From positions 1 through 47,408 of the forward strand of contig CAMYZZ010000005.1 in NCBI GenBank assembly GCA_947304135.1: 47,408 nt of DNA, given 5' to 3'. Shown piece by piece: positions 40,283 to 47,408 of this stretch. Under the pieces are notes generated by a model that had not been told where the DNA came from, searched no databases, and saw only the letters and a program-made list of their open reading frames with translations. The position numbers and the translations under genes were made by a program. This DNA comes from an uncultured Candidatus Saccharibacteria bacterium (GTDB taxonomy: Bacteria > Patescibacteriota > Saccharimonadia > Saccharimonadales > Saccharimonadaceae). The stretch's first letter is position 1. Each line of letters begins with the position of its first letter.

Positions 40283-41470
40283 GATAATAGTGCCGGTGGG
40301 AAGCTTGGAGATAAGAGCCGTCAAACTGCCGCGGAAATAGCGCGGAAGAAAGTTTTGGCTGCCTATGACAAAAGACGCGAAAAAACCTACCGCGAAATGG
40401 GCAAAACCGCCGAGAACATTGTCGGCGGCACTTATAAACAAGTTCCCATCAATGCCAACGTTACTAGGGACAGAGAAAACAGAGGCGAGTGGCAAAAATA
40501 TCATTCTGCCTGGCAAAACTATTATCAAAAATACTACAATGATTATTATTCCAAAGCGGCCAAATCTTATCTAGAAAACGAGAAACTAAAACAAGCCCGC
40601 TCGTTTGAAGACCACAAAAGAAATTCTGGTGGCGTCATTTTAGAAAACCCCCAAGCCCCAGTCAATCCAACAGTCAGCGAAGAGGCCACTATTATTTCCG
40701 ACCTCAAACAGACCATCAAAAAGCACGCCAAAAAGCAAGCAGGGAAAAGCCACAAAAAACTTATCCCAATTTTTGCCGCTATCATCGCAGTCCTCATTGT
40801 TATTTTCTTGCAATACAACCGTCTGCTTTTTGCTCCAATCATGGCCTATGTCTCGCCAGGGAACTCATCAGACGACGGCATCACCGCACTCGACCCAACT
40901 ATCACTACCGCAGTTTCTGCCGACAATCGCCTGATGATTCCAAAACTCAACGTCGACGTGCCGGTCAGCTTTGGTATTAGCAATGATACCGCCACAGTCA
41001 ATGCCGCCATGGAAACCGGCGTAGCCCACTTTATGATTCCTGGCGCCAGCGCCCTCCCAGGCGAAATCGGCAACCTCGTCATCACAGGCCACTCTGCCGG
41101 CGATATTTATAGCAACATTCAATACAAATTTATCTTCTCTGGCCTAGAACGTCTCGTAGACGGCGACCTCATTTACATTGATTACCAAGGCACGCGCTAT
41201 ACTTATTCTGTCGTCGGCAAAGAAACCGTCGAACCATCAGAGGTCTCCAAGCTAGTTTACGACACCGACAAGCCAATGCTAACCCTAGTAACCTGCACCC
41301 CGCTTGGCACCTCTCGTTATCGCCTGCTTGTCTCCGCCGAACAAATCAACCCAACCCCGTCTGGCGCCACCCAGCAGGAGCAGGCCGACGAAGGCTCGAG
41401 CGAAGTCATGCCACAAAACGAACCAACCTTCTTTGAAAGAATCTGGAATTTCTTAACCGGACGCAGCTAA
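40280..41470 (+). CDS. Sortase with long cytoplasmic N-terminal region
   Basis: This membrane transpeptidase anchors surface proteins to the cell wall or pilin subunits to each other. A charged region of about 155 residues precedes the single membrane helix (about 160-185). The sortase barrel then shows the catalytic His in VITGHSAGD, Cys in LTLVTCTPLG and Arg in TSRYRLLV. A Pro/Glu/Gln tail follows. The N-terminal extension, with many Lys, Tyr and Arg, is unusual for sortases. No LPxTG-type signal is evident in the proteins of this window. The in-frame ATG at 40244 lies within the ACP gene and was rejected. Confidence 0.9.
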   Translation: MDNSAGGKLGDKSRQTAAEIARKKVLAAYDKRREKTYREMGKTAENIVGGTYKQVPINANVTRDRENRGEWQKYHSAWQNYYQKYYNDYYSKAAKSYLENEKLKQARSFEDHKRNSGGVILENPQAPVNPTVSEEATIISDLKQTIKKHAKKQAGKSHKKLIPIFAAIIAVLIVIFLQYNRLLFAPIMAYVSPGNSSDDGITALDPTITTAVSADNRLMIPKLNVDVPVSFGISNDTATVNAAMETGVAHFMIPGASALPGEIGNLVITGHSAGDIYSNIQYKFIFSGLERLVDGDLIYIDYQGTRYTYSVVGKETVEPSEVSKLVYDTDKPMLTLVTCTPLGTSRYRLLVSAEQINPTPSGATQQEQADEGSSEVMPQNEPTFFERIWNFLTGRS

Positions 41471-41480
41471 TCTAAATTAG

Positions 41481-42869
41481 TTAGTCTATAATTTGTTCAC
41501 GATTAATAATCGTTTTGCCATTGCCAGAAAAAAGATAATACATCCATTTGTTATTCTTTGTGATGAATGCAGTGCCAGTTGCAGAAGTCAAAGTCCTGAC
41601 ATTAGTACCATCAAAATCTGAAACAATTAGCTTACCGTCGGCAATTGCGCCAATCATATAGCTATCAACAAAGAAAATCTGGTCAGAAGCCACCTCAAAA
41701 GTCGAGAACTTATCCGGCTCTGCATCAAAAACTGCAATCTTCCTACCAGCCCTAGCCATAATTAGCTCGTCAAAACCCTCCACGCTTAACGTGTCCGGCA
41801 CAAAACCGATAGACTTTTCAAGTATTAGCTTCATATCGTCAAGTTTGTGATTGCTATCCGGATAATCGCCCAGATAGATATACATTTTATCATCTACGGT
41901 AATCGTTAGATAATTACTATCGACATAACCAGATGCCAAAATATTAATTTTCTGCCCCTCGTCAAAAGTAGAAACAATAATATCATCGCTGTTTTCTTGA
42001 AGTATTCTTACTTCATTCTTATTATTCAGGTAAAGAACCTTATCATTATAATGTGTTGCCATTACAACATCTTTTGCTAAAACACCAGAAATAGTTTTAT
42101 TAGAAAGATCAATCGTCCGGAGGTTTGCCCCATTCTGAAGCACCATCAGCTTCTCGCCATTATCACTTATGAACCAGGCCGCCGAGAAATCCATATCAAA
42201 TTCTTTATTCAGGCTGATTATGCTTTCTGGATCAGAGATATTTACAAGTAGCCACTCTGGTGAGTCACCACGCATAGCCTTGACCAAAACCTTGTCGCTG
42301 TCTTCATCCCAAACCACGTCCGCCACCGCTAACCCCTCTAGCTGCTCGGAAAGGTCTATTTCTTTTTCTATAGCATCGTCACCTCTAACGTCCAGCAAAA
42401 CCCAACGATTACTATTATCCACGGAATATAAAACCGCATCGCGATTTGTTGCCGGTGCAAAAAAGCTAATTGGATACTCGTATTCGCGCATTGTCTCTGG
42501 CGTACGGTCTTGCAAGAAGAGACGAGGATAGACAATTTTTATCAAACGCCCAAGCTCGCTTGTAAACGTCTTGGTCCAACTATCATAGCCGTCTTTAGTC
42601 AAAGTAATAGTATGCTCGCCTGCGGAAAGCAGCTTCGTAGTATTTGTGTGTGCGAGCAAGTCCTCGCCATCAATCGTCACCACGGCACCAGTTGGGTGGC
42701 TCTGAATTTGAAACAGCCCCTGCTGACCCAACTCGCCATCTTTATCAACTCTATATCCCATCGCAAAGAACGTCAAAAGGACTACGGTCGCAATCACCGC
42801 AACTACCATAATTATTTCCGTAATAACCAGTTTAATAGTACGCCATTTCTTTTTGCGTTCTCTGTACAT
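41481..42869 (-). CDS. Membrane-anchored PEGA-domain protein, beta-propeller-like
   Basis: This 462-aa protein has one N-terminal membrane helix (about 13-37), then a PEGA domain (about 52-110, with SHPTGAVVTIDGE and LSAGEHTITLTKDGY). A series of short beta-rich repeats (about 130-460) suggests a propeller exposed outside the cell. PEGA domains are common in wall-associated proteins. The minus-strand -10 (forward 42877-42882) is 7 nt from the ATG. The GGAGG in that gap abuts the start and is probably not used as a classical site. It is convergent with the sortase gene 10 bp away. Confidence 0.82.
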   Translation of the reverse strand: MYRERKKKWRTIKLVITEIIMVVAVIATVVLLTFFAMGYRVDKDGELGQQGLFQIQSHPTGAVVTIDGEDLLAHTNTTKLLSAGEHTITLTKDGYDSWTKTFTSELGRLIKIVYPRLFLQDRTPETMREYEYPISFFAPATNRDAVLYSVDNSNRWVLLDVRGDDAIEKEIDLSEQLEGLAVADVVWDEDSDKVLVKAMRGDSPEWLLVNISDPESIISLNKEFDMDFSAAWFISDNGEKLMVLQNGANLRTIDLSNKTISGVLAKDVVMATHYNDKVLYLNNKNEVRILQENSDDIIVSTFDEGQKINILASGYVDSNYLTITVDDKMYIYLGDYPDSNHKLDDMKLILEKSIGFVPDTLSVEGFDELIMARAGRKIAVFDAEPDKFSTFEVASDQIFFVDSYMIGAIADGKLIVSDFDGTNVRTLTSATGTAFITKNNKWMYYLFSGNGKTIINREQIID

Positions 42870-42882
42870 ACCTCCAATTATA
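42867..42882 (-). promoter_or_regulatory. -10 box and leaderless start of the PEGA gene
   Basis: On the minus strand TATAAT (forward 42877-42882), 7 nt from the ATG. Confidence 0.6.
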
Positions 42883-42957
42883 CTATATTTTTAAGGTTAG
42901 TAAAGCATATTTCGCTTATGTTTATCTCTTAAAAGTTTATGTTTTTGAAAAAAGATA

Positions 42958-42987
42958 TTGCTTTTTTATGCCGCTTCCGTTTATAAT
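42958..42987 (+). promoter_or_regulatory. Candidate promoter of the Pro/Ala-repeat gene
   Basis: TTGCTT (42958-42963), an 18-bp spacer and TATAAT (42982-42987), giving a leader of about 30 nt with GGAG at 43009. A TATATA at 43015-43020 close to the ATG is the leaderless alternative. Confidence 0.5.
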
Positions 42988-43025
42988 AAAGATAACCTTA
43001 TTGATTGTGGAGTGTATATATATTT

Positions 43026-44258
43026 ATGACTAAAATTAATGTCGATGACGGCAAGACCAGAAAGATTGTCGTGACCAAGAAAACGGTCGCGAAAACTCCT
43101 GTTGTCAAAAAGTCTACCGCCAAAAAGATCGTAGTTAAATCCGCACCAAAGAAAATCGCCATCAACAAAGTCGAGACCAAAAAAGTAGCCGCCAAACCTG
43201 TCGCAAGACCTGTCACCAAGAAAAAGATTGTGGTTAATGCTACCCAAACTCACCAGAGCGTCCAAAAATCTACCACTCTTGCTCGTTCATTTGTTAAAAA
43301 GCCTACACCAATATCTGTATCTGAAACCAAAACTGTTCCAGTCGCCAAAACAACCCCAGTTGCTAAGGCTGCTGCAGCACCAGAGCCAATCCCGGCTCCA
43401 GCCCCAGCTCCTGCACCAGCCCCTACACCTGCACCAGCTCCAACCCCTGCACCAGCTCCAGTCCCTGCACCAGCTCCGGCTCCTATGCCAGAGCCTACGC
43501 CTGCACCAACACCGGCTCCAGTCCCTGAACCAACCCCAGCTCCAGCTCCAACACCAGCACCAGAGCCTGTTCCTGCGCCAACCCCAGCTCCGCTTGCAAA
43601 AACTATCACCGCGCCTCAATCCAAAACAGAGGCAAAACCAGCTCGCAAACTTCCAAAATTTGGCCGTATTGGCACAAAATCCGACCGCGCCACAAAGTCT
43701 GACCGCGCCTTGCGCTCCGCTTCCCGCGCCGTCAAACGCGCCGAAAAGCTCGAAAAACGCACTATGCCAGACATCGAGCATCGTTTCAAGAGAAAAAACC
43801 GTGGCCGCCGCATTTTCTTTGCAATGGTTTGTTCCGCTGCCACCGTCGGCGCATTAGTTGCCTTTGTCAATATCAACATGCCAGATATCTCCGTCCGTGT
43901 TGCCGCCATGCAAACCGGCATCGAAGCCACCTATCCAACCTTCATCCCTCGCTACTACAGCCTTGCCAACGTCGAGTCCGACAAAGACGGTATTGTCACC
44001 ATGAAATTCAATGGTCCAGACGGCGCATCGTTCACCCTCTCAGAAGAAAAGTCCACCTGGGATAGCAACGCCCTTCTCAATAATTACGTCAAAAAGAATT
44101 ACCCATCCGATTATGTCACCCTCCGCGAGCAGGGCATCACTATCTACACTCGCGGCGAAAGCTCCTCTTGGGTCAACGGTGGTTTGCTCTATAAGATTGA
44201 GTCCACCGGCAAATATCTCACCAAAGAGCAAATCAGAAACATTGCCACCTCTCTCTAA
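43026..44258 (+). CDS. Pro/Ala-repeat single-pass membrane protein with DUF4367-like C-terminal domain
   Basis: This 410-aa protein has a Lys/Val/Thr-rich basic region (1-110), then about 70 residues of PAPAP/PTPAP/PEP repeats (about 119-190). A basic linker (KSDRATKSDRALRSASRA) and a membrane helix (about 265-287) follow. The extracellular domain ends WVNGGLLYKIESTGKYLT then IATSL, the DUF4367-type pattern. The orientation puts the repeats inside the cell, which is unusual. The ATG at 43026 is preferred over the in-frame TTG at 43005 because the protein then starts with a normal Met. Confidence 0.75.
   Translation: MTKINVDDGKTRKIVVTKKTVAKTPVVKKSTAKKIVVKSAPKKIAINKVETKKVAAKPVARPVTKKKIVVNATQTHQSVQKSTTLARSFVKKPTPISVSETKTVPVAKTTPVAKAAAAPEPIPAPAPAPAPAPTPAPAPTPAPAPVPAPAPAPMPEPTPAPTPAPVPEPTPAPAPTPAPEPVPAPTPAPLAKTITAPQSKTEAKPARKLPKFGRIGTKSDRATKSDRALRSASRAVKRAEKLEKRTMPDIEHRFKRKNRGRRIFFAMVCSAATVGALVAFVNINMPDISVRVAAMQTGIEATYPTFIPRYYSLANVESDKDGIVTMKFNGPDGASFTLSEEKSTWDSNALLNNYVKKNYPSDYVTLREQGITIYTRGESSSWVNGGLLYKIESTGKYLTKEQIRNIATSL
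43378..43593 (+). repeat. Imperfect tandem repeats coding Pro-Ala
   Basis: Six- and twelve-base units around GCTCCAGCCCCT, with Thr, Val, Met or Glu codons varying by single changes. Such arrays change length by slippage without shifting frame when whole units are lost. Confidence 0.85.
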
Positions 44259-44270
44259 AAGTGGTATAAT
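44242..44270 (+). promoter_or_regulatory. Promoter of gltX, leaderless
   Basis: TTGCCA (44242-44247), a 17-bp spacer and TATAAT (44265-44270), then 7 nt to the ATG. It lies within the end of the preceding gene. Confidence 0.75.
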
Positions 44271-44277
44271 TTAATTC

Positions 44278-45786
44278 ATGAATATTACTCGTTTTGCTCC
44301 TAGTCCTACTGGCTATATCCACCTTGGGAATGTCCGTAGTGCCATTTATCCATACCTTATCGCCAAACAGGGCGACGGTCGTTTTATTTTGCGCATAGAA
44401 GATACCGATAGAAACCGCTATGTCGCCGGAGCAACCGAGCTTATTATGGAAACTTTGAAATGGCTCGGCCTAGATTGGGACGAGGGTGTAGAAAAAGGTG
44501 GCCCACACGGCCCATACTACCAATCCGAGCGCCGCGATATTTACCATGCTTATGCCAGAAAACTGATTGAATCCGGTCGCGCCTATGCCGATCCAACTCC
44601 AGCAGAGGTCATTGACGAGTACCGCAAAGCCGACAATGCCGCCAAAATTCCGTTTCTTTATCGCAACCACCGCCCAACTGAAGAAGTTGCCTGGGAACCT
44701 GGCATTCCACTTCGCTTCAAGTCCGAGCCAAAAGCCGTCAAATGGCACGACGAAGTCATGGGTGATCTCGAAACCGGCCCAGAAGTCATGGATGATATTA
44801 TCCTTATCAAAAAAGACGGTCTCCCAACTTACAATTTTGCCCACATTGTCGACGATTACGAAATGGAAGTCACTCATATCGTCCGCGGCGTAGAATATCT
44901 TTCTAGTATGCCAAACTATCTCGCCATCTACGAGGCTCTTGGCATCGACCATCCAAAATTCGTGTCACTTCCACACGTTCTCGCTCCACAAGGGAACAAG
45001 AAACTCAGCAAACGTGACGGCGCTAAATCCGTTATAGATTACAAAGATTCTGGCGTCCTTCCAGAGGCTATGCTAAACTACCTTGCCTGCCTTGGTTGGA
45101 ATGATGGTACCGAGCAAGAAATCTATTCTATGAGCGATTTGCTCAAGTCTTTCTCTATCGACCGCATCCAAAGTTCTGGTGCCCGCTTCGACGAAGTCAA
45201 GCTCCTTTGGCAAAATGGCCAGTGGATTCGCAAAATCTTTGACGAAAAAGGTTGCGACGCGCTTTATGATTACACCGTTTCTCGCGACCACGCCGCTGTC
45301 TCTGCCAATGCCGCCAACCCATCTCGCGATTCACTAATTATTTTTTGGCCAGAGTCAGCCATGAACTACGACGAGGCTTATCGCAAAAAAGTCCTCAGTA
45401 TCATCTACGACCGCCTCAAAGTTCTATCCGACCTCCGCGAATATACTAGCTATTTCTTTGAGGACCCCCGCGTTGATCTAGAATATCTACAGTCTAACAA
45501 GTTTATGAAAAAACTCTCCGAAACCGAGCAGCGTGATCTGCTTACTGCGGCCATCGAAAAACTTACCGCCATAGACGAATGGACTGCAGACAATCTACAG
45601 TCTGCTTTCAACGAGCTCCTAGAAGAAACCGGCAAAAAACCTGCCGAGCTATTTAGCCTTATCCGTATCGCAATCTCTTACGCCACCTTCTCTCCGGCCT
45701 TGCATCTCACCTGCGAGGTTCTAGGGAAAGACCGTACTCTTGCCCGTCTAAACGCTACTCGTTCCGCCATCGTTAACGATTTATAA
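44278..45786 (+). CDS. gltX: Glutamyl-tRNA synthetase
   Basis: This class I aminoacyl-tRNA synthetase charges tRNA-Glu, and in organisms without GlnRS also tRNA-Gln. The HIGH motif is RFAPSPTGYIHLGN, and LRIEDTDRNRY follows. KMSKS appears as KLSKRDG (242-248). The C-terminal helical anticodon-binding half is complete, giving 502 aa. tRNA-Glu lies 1.4 kb downstream on the other strand. Confidence 0.96.
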   Translation: MNITRFAPSPTGYIHLGNVRSAIYPYLIAKQGDGRFILRIEDTDRNRYVAGATELIMETLKWLGLDWDEGVEKGGPHGPYYQSERRDIYHAYARKLIESGRAYADPTPAEVIDEYRKADNAAKIPFLYRNHRPTEEVAWEPGIPLRFKSEPKAVKWHDEVMGDLETGPEVMDDIILIKKDGLPTYNFAHIVDDYEMEVTHIVRGVEYLSSMPNYLAIYEALGIDHPKFVSLPHVLAPQGNKKLSKRDGAKSVIDYKDSGVLPEAMLNYLACLGWNDGTEQEIYSMSDLLKSFSIDRIQSSGARFDEVKLLWQNGQWIRKIFDEKGCDALYDYTVSRDHAAVSANAANPSRDSLIIFWPESAMNYDEAYRKKVLSIIYDRLKVLSDLREYTSYFFEDPRVDLEYLQSNKFMKKLSETEQRDLLTAAIEKLTAIDEWTADNLQSAFNELLEETGKKPAELFSLIRIAISYATFSPALHLTCEVLGKDRTLARLNATRSAIVNDL

Positions 45787-45810
45787 GTTTTATTTAAGTC
45801 TCGCTCGTGT

Positions 45811-45825
45811 TATAATTTAAGCATG
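45811..45825 (+). promoter_or_regulatory. -10 box and leaderless start of the DUF3048 gene
   Basis: TATAAT at 45811-45816, 6 nt before the ATG at 45823. Confidence 0.65.
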
Positions 45826-47169
45826 AGCGATAAAGATCAAGAGGCAAAACAGCCCGAGACAAAACAACCTGAGGCAAAACAGCCCAAGGAGAAACAGCCC
45901 GAGACAAAAAAGTCCGAGGCAAAGGCCCCTGCTACAAAAGACGCAGGAAACAATGCCGACCCAAACTTCAAAAAAATCAAGCACCCACTCACAGGGGAAT
46001 TAGCCAAGAAAAAATCTCGCAAAAAACGCATTATCATTCTTGTTGTTATTTTGTTACTTGTAGTGGCCGCATGTAGCGGCGTTGCAGTTTATTTCTTGGT
46101 TTTCAAAAAGCCGGTTGAGCACGCCGCAACTCCAGAGCCAGAAAAACAGCCAGAAGCGCCAAAAATCTACAGCAAACTATCTGGTCTAGAAATCGCCGAT
46201 GAGTCAGAAAACAAAGCTCCAATCTACTGTATCCAAACACCAAACGGCGCCGACGGAGCCCGCCCACAGGTCGGCCTAAACGAAGCTCCTGTCGTATTTG
46301 AAGCCATTGCCGAAGCCGGCATTACTCGTTTTGCTGCAATCTATCAGAATCCAAAATCCAAAGCTATCGGTCCAATCCGCTCGCTCCGCTCATATTACTT
46401 TGACTGGGACTATCCATTTGACTGTATCGTAGTTCATGCTGGTGGTGCGCCTTCCGCTATTGCCGCCTTGAACCAAAGTGGCTACCGTCATCTCAACGAA
46501 TCAGCCGTCTATATGTGGCGTGATTACTCTTCTTACTACGCGCCAAACAACCTCTTTACTTCTGCAGAAAAACTAGACGCTTTTGATAAGTCAATGGGTT
46601 ATACCTCTTCAGATGCCAAAACCCTTCCTCGCCTCACTCCAGAAGAAGCTAAAAAAATTGCTAGCGACAATGTCGACGCCAGCAAAGAAACCAATGACGA
46701 AGGCGAAGAATCCAAAGTTGTCCCTCTAGTTTCCAATATCCGAGTCAACTTTGGTGGTGTCTCTACCTTCAATACAGTTTACACTTATAACGAAGAAACC
46801 AACACCTATGCTCGCGCCTACGCCAGCGGGGAACAACACCTAGTTTATAACTGTGCCGATACCGACAAATCTGAGCCAGCTCCAAAGTCCGACTGTGGCA
46901 CCGCCATCCAGATCACCCCTTCCGCTATCGCCGTTATGATGGTTGACGAGAGAAGGGATACAGACGGTTATCACGAAGTCATCCAGACCATTGGTAACGG
47001 CAACGCCTATATCTTCCAAAACGGTACCGCCATCAAAGGTCTCTGGAAAAAGACTAGCCAATCTGCCCAGATTGAGTTCACCGACACAGAAGGTAATACG
47101 ATCTCCTTCACTCCTGGCCAACTCTGGATTGCAGCCATTTCTAACTCTGTCGGAAACGTTCAATATTAA
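45823..47169 (+). CDS. DUF3048 (YerB-like) membrane-anchored protein
   Basis: This 448-aa protein begins with about 40 residues of Lys-Gln-Pro-Glu repeats. A basic stretch and a membrane helix (about 68-92) follow. The large extracellular DUF3048 domain carries RPQVGLNEAPVVFEAIAEAG, then ITRFAAIYQ and IGPIRSLRSYYFDW. In YerB-type proteins this domain is of unknown or poorly known function at the cell surface. The cytoplasmic KQPE repeats resemble the low-complexity tails on SecA, FtsE and the 43026 protein. A terminator follows 8 bp after the stop. Confidence 0.88.
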   Translation: MSDKDQEAKQPETKQPEAKQPKEKQPETKKSEAKAPATKDAGNNADPNFKKIKHPLTGELAKKKSRKKRIIILVVILLLVVAACSGVAVYFLVFKKPVEHAATPEPEKQPEAPKIYSKLSGLEIADESENKAPIYCIQTPNGADGARPQVGLNEAPVVFEAIAEAGITRFAAIYQNPKSKAIGPIRSLRSYYFDWDYPFDCIVVHAGGAPSAIAALNQSGYRHLNESAVYMWRDYSSYYAPNNLFTSAEKLDAFDKSMGYTSSDAKTLPRLTPEEAKKIASDNVDASKETNDEGEESKVVPLVSNIRVNFGGVSTFNTVYTYNEETNTYARAYASGEQHLVYNCADTDKSEPAPKSDCGTAIQITPSAIAVMMVDERRDTDGYHEVIQTIGNGNAYIFQNGTAIKGLWKKTSQSAQIEFTDTEGNTISFTPGQLWIAAISNSVGNVQY

Positions 47170-47177
47170 TATCCAAT

Positions 47178-47212
47178 AAAAATAAGTTAGGCACATGTCC
47201 TAACTTATTTTT
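47178..47212. terminator. Terminator between the DUF3048 gene and tRNA-Glu
   Basis: A perfect 14-bp stem (AAAAATAAGTTAGG and its complement, 47178-47191 with 47199-47212) with loop CACATGT. Its T-rich flanks serve both strands. Confidence 0.9.
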
Positions 47213-47234
47213 ATTGTTTCAATTCTAAATCCTG

Positions 47235-47311
47235 TGGTGATTCCGGCGGGAGTCGAACCCGCGATTTTCTGGATGAGAACCAGACGTCCTAGACCACTAG
47301 ACGACGGAACC
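47235..47311 (-). tRNA. tRNA-Glu (anticodon CUC), CCA encoded
   Basis: This is a 77-nt cloverleaf on the minus strand. The acceptor stem is GGTTCCG/CGGAATC with one G-U, and the anticodon loop TTCTCAT lies between TCTGG and CCAGA. The T-arm contains GGGTTCGACTCCC, and CCA is encoded. It reads GAG. Confidence 0.95.
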
Positions 47312-47320
47312 ACTCCTCAT

Positions 47321-47349
47321 ATTTTATCAGAAAAGTCTATATTTTTCAA
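47321..47349 (-). promoter_or_regulatory. Promoter of tRNA-Glu
   Basis: On the minus strand, TTGAAA (forward 47344-47349), a 17-bp spacer and TAAAAT (forward 47321-47326). Confidence 0.75.
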
Positions 47350-47375
47350 CCCCAAAAAATATACGAAAAAAGGTA

Positions 47376-47404
47376 TTGACATTTGCCGCCACGCATGCTA
47401 TAAT
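47376..47404 (+). promoter_or_regulatory. Near-consensus extended -10 promoter reading out of the window
   Basis: TTGACA (47376-47381), a 17-bp spacer and TATAAT (47399-47404) preceded by TGC. It is the strongest promoter match in the window. The gene it drives lies beyond the end, and the strength would suit a stable RNA. Confidence 0.85.
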
Positions 47405-47408
47405 AGAC

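Noticed and set aside
43250-43781. Gly- and Trp-rich minus-strand open frames opposite the Pro/Ala repeats
   Set aside because: Gly/Ala and Trp/Arg-rich translations are the expected mirror of Pro/Ala codons. There is no start signal.
1-47408. CRISPR arrays, insertion sequences or prophage genes
   Set aside because: I saw no regularly spaced repeats, no transposase or integrase and no phage structural genes.

Overview
The window looks like the chromosome of a small-genome Patescibacterium (CPR), most likely a Saccharibacterium (TM7). This is an inference from gene content and expression signals, not from a marker tree. The genes are tightly packed and UGA is an ordinary stop: secA and two glycosyltransferases end in TGA, and both RF1 and RF2 genes are present, which argues against the UGA=Gly candidate phyla. 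The envelope genes suit a Gram-positive-like cell with sortase, FtsEX-PcsB and signal peptidase. Genes at transcript starts usually have a -10 box 6-7 nt before the start codon and no Shine-Dalgarno sequence, the signature of leaderless mRNAs. Genes inside operons use AGGAGG-type sites or ATGA/GTGA/TAATG overlaps.

Layout. 1-6365: secA (5' end outside the window), an M16-type peptidase, and a murD2-murL pair that makes the D-Glu of peptidoglycan by an alternative route. 6419-10742: a small unknown protein with a structured leader, lepB, a membrane protein, a PDZ protein, and prfA-prmC. 10766-12307: tRNA-Val, a phosphopantetheinyl transferase whose end is antisense to that tRNA, ribosomal protein L31, and an unknown protein. 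12396-15024: rpsB-tsf with a structured leader, a large nested palindrome, and prfB. 15049-20470: ftsE-ftsX, a CHAP/coiled-coil murein hydrolase, a CtpA-like protease, a glutaredoxin-like protein and a hydrolase. 20467-25796: two GT4 glycosyltransferases, smpB, exonuclease III, a ribokinase-fold protein and an SDR dehydrogenase.

25856-31891 is an accessory block next to tRNA-Leu. It holds a four-gene operon (kinase-like protein, VWA/MIDAS protein, divergent adenylosuccinate-synthetase paralogue, SAM-like-domain protein) and a convergent nucleotidyltransferase gene. I know no described system with this composition. 31992-32214 holds a candidate structured RNA antisense to a 29-codon basic peptide gene.

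32305-34750 is the most striking locus. A cell-surface protein gene (minus strand) carries a C-terminal FISUMP-like domain. A second, promoterless copy of that domain lies tail-to-tail beside it. The two domains begin with a perfect, in-frame 29-bp inverted repeat, so inversion would swap the C-terminal domain. The promoter of the full gene has a ten-G tract inside its -35/-10 spacer, the hallmark of slipped-strand phase variation.

34778-40263 is a lipid and glycan block: two acyltransferases, two GT8 glycosyltransferases, an acyl-activating enzyme and an acyl carrier protein. With the phosphopantetheinyl transferase at 10813 they could load scavenged fatty acids onto ACP and pass them to lipids. 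40280-47169: sortase, a PEGA protein, a Pro/Ala-repeat membrane protein, gltX and a DUF3048 lipoprotein-like protein. tRNA-Glu follows, and a consensus promoter points out of the window.
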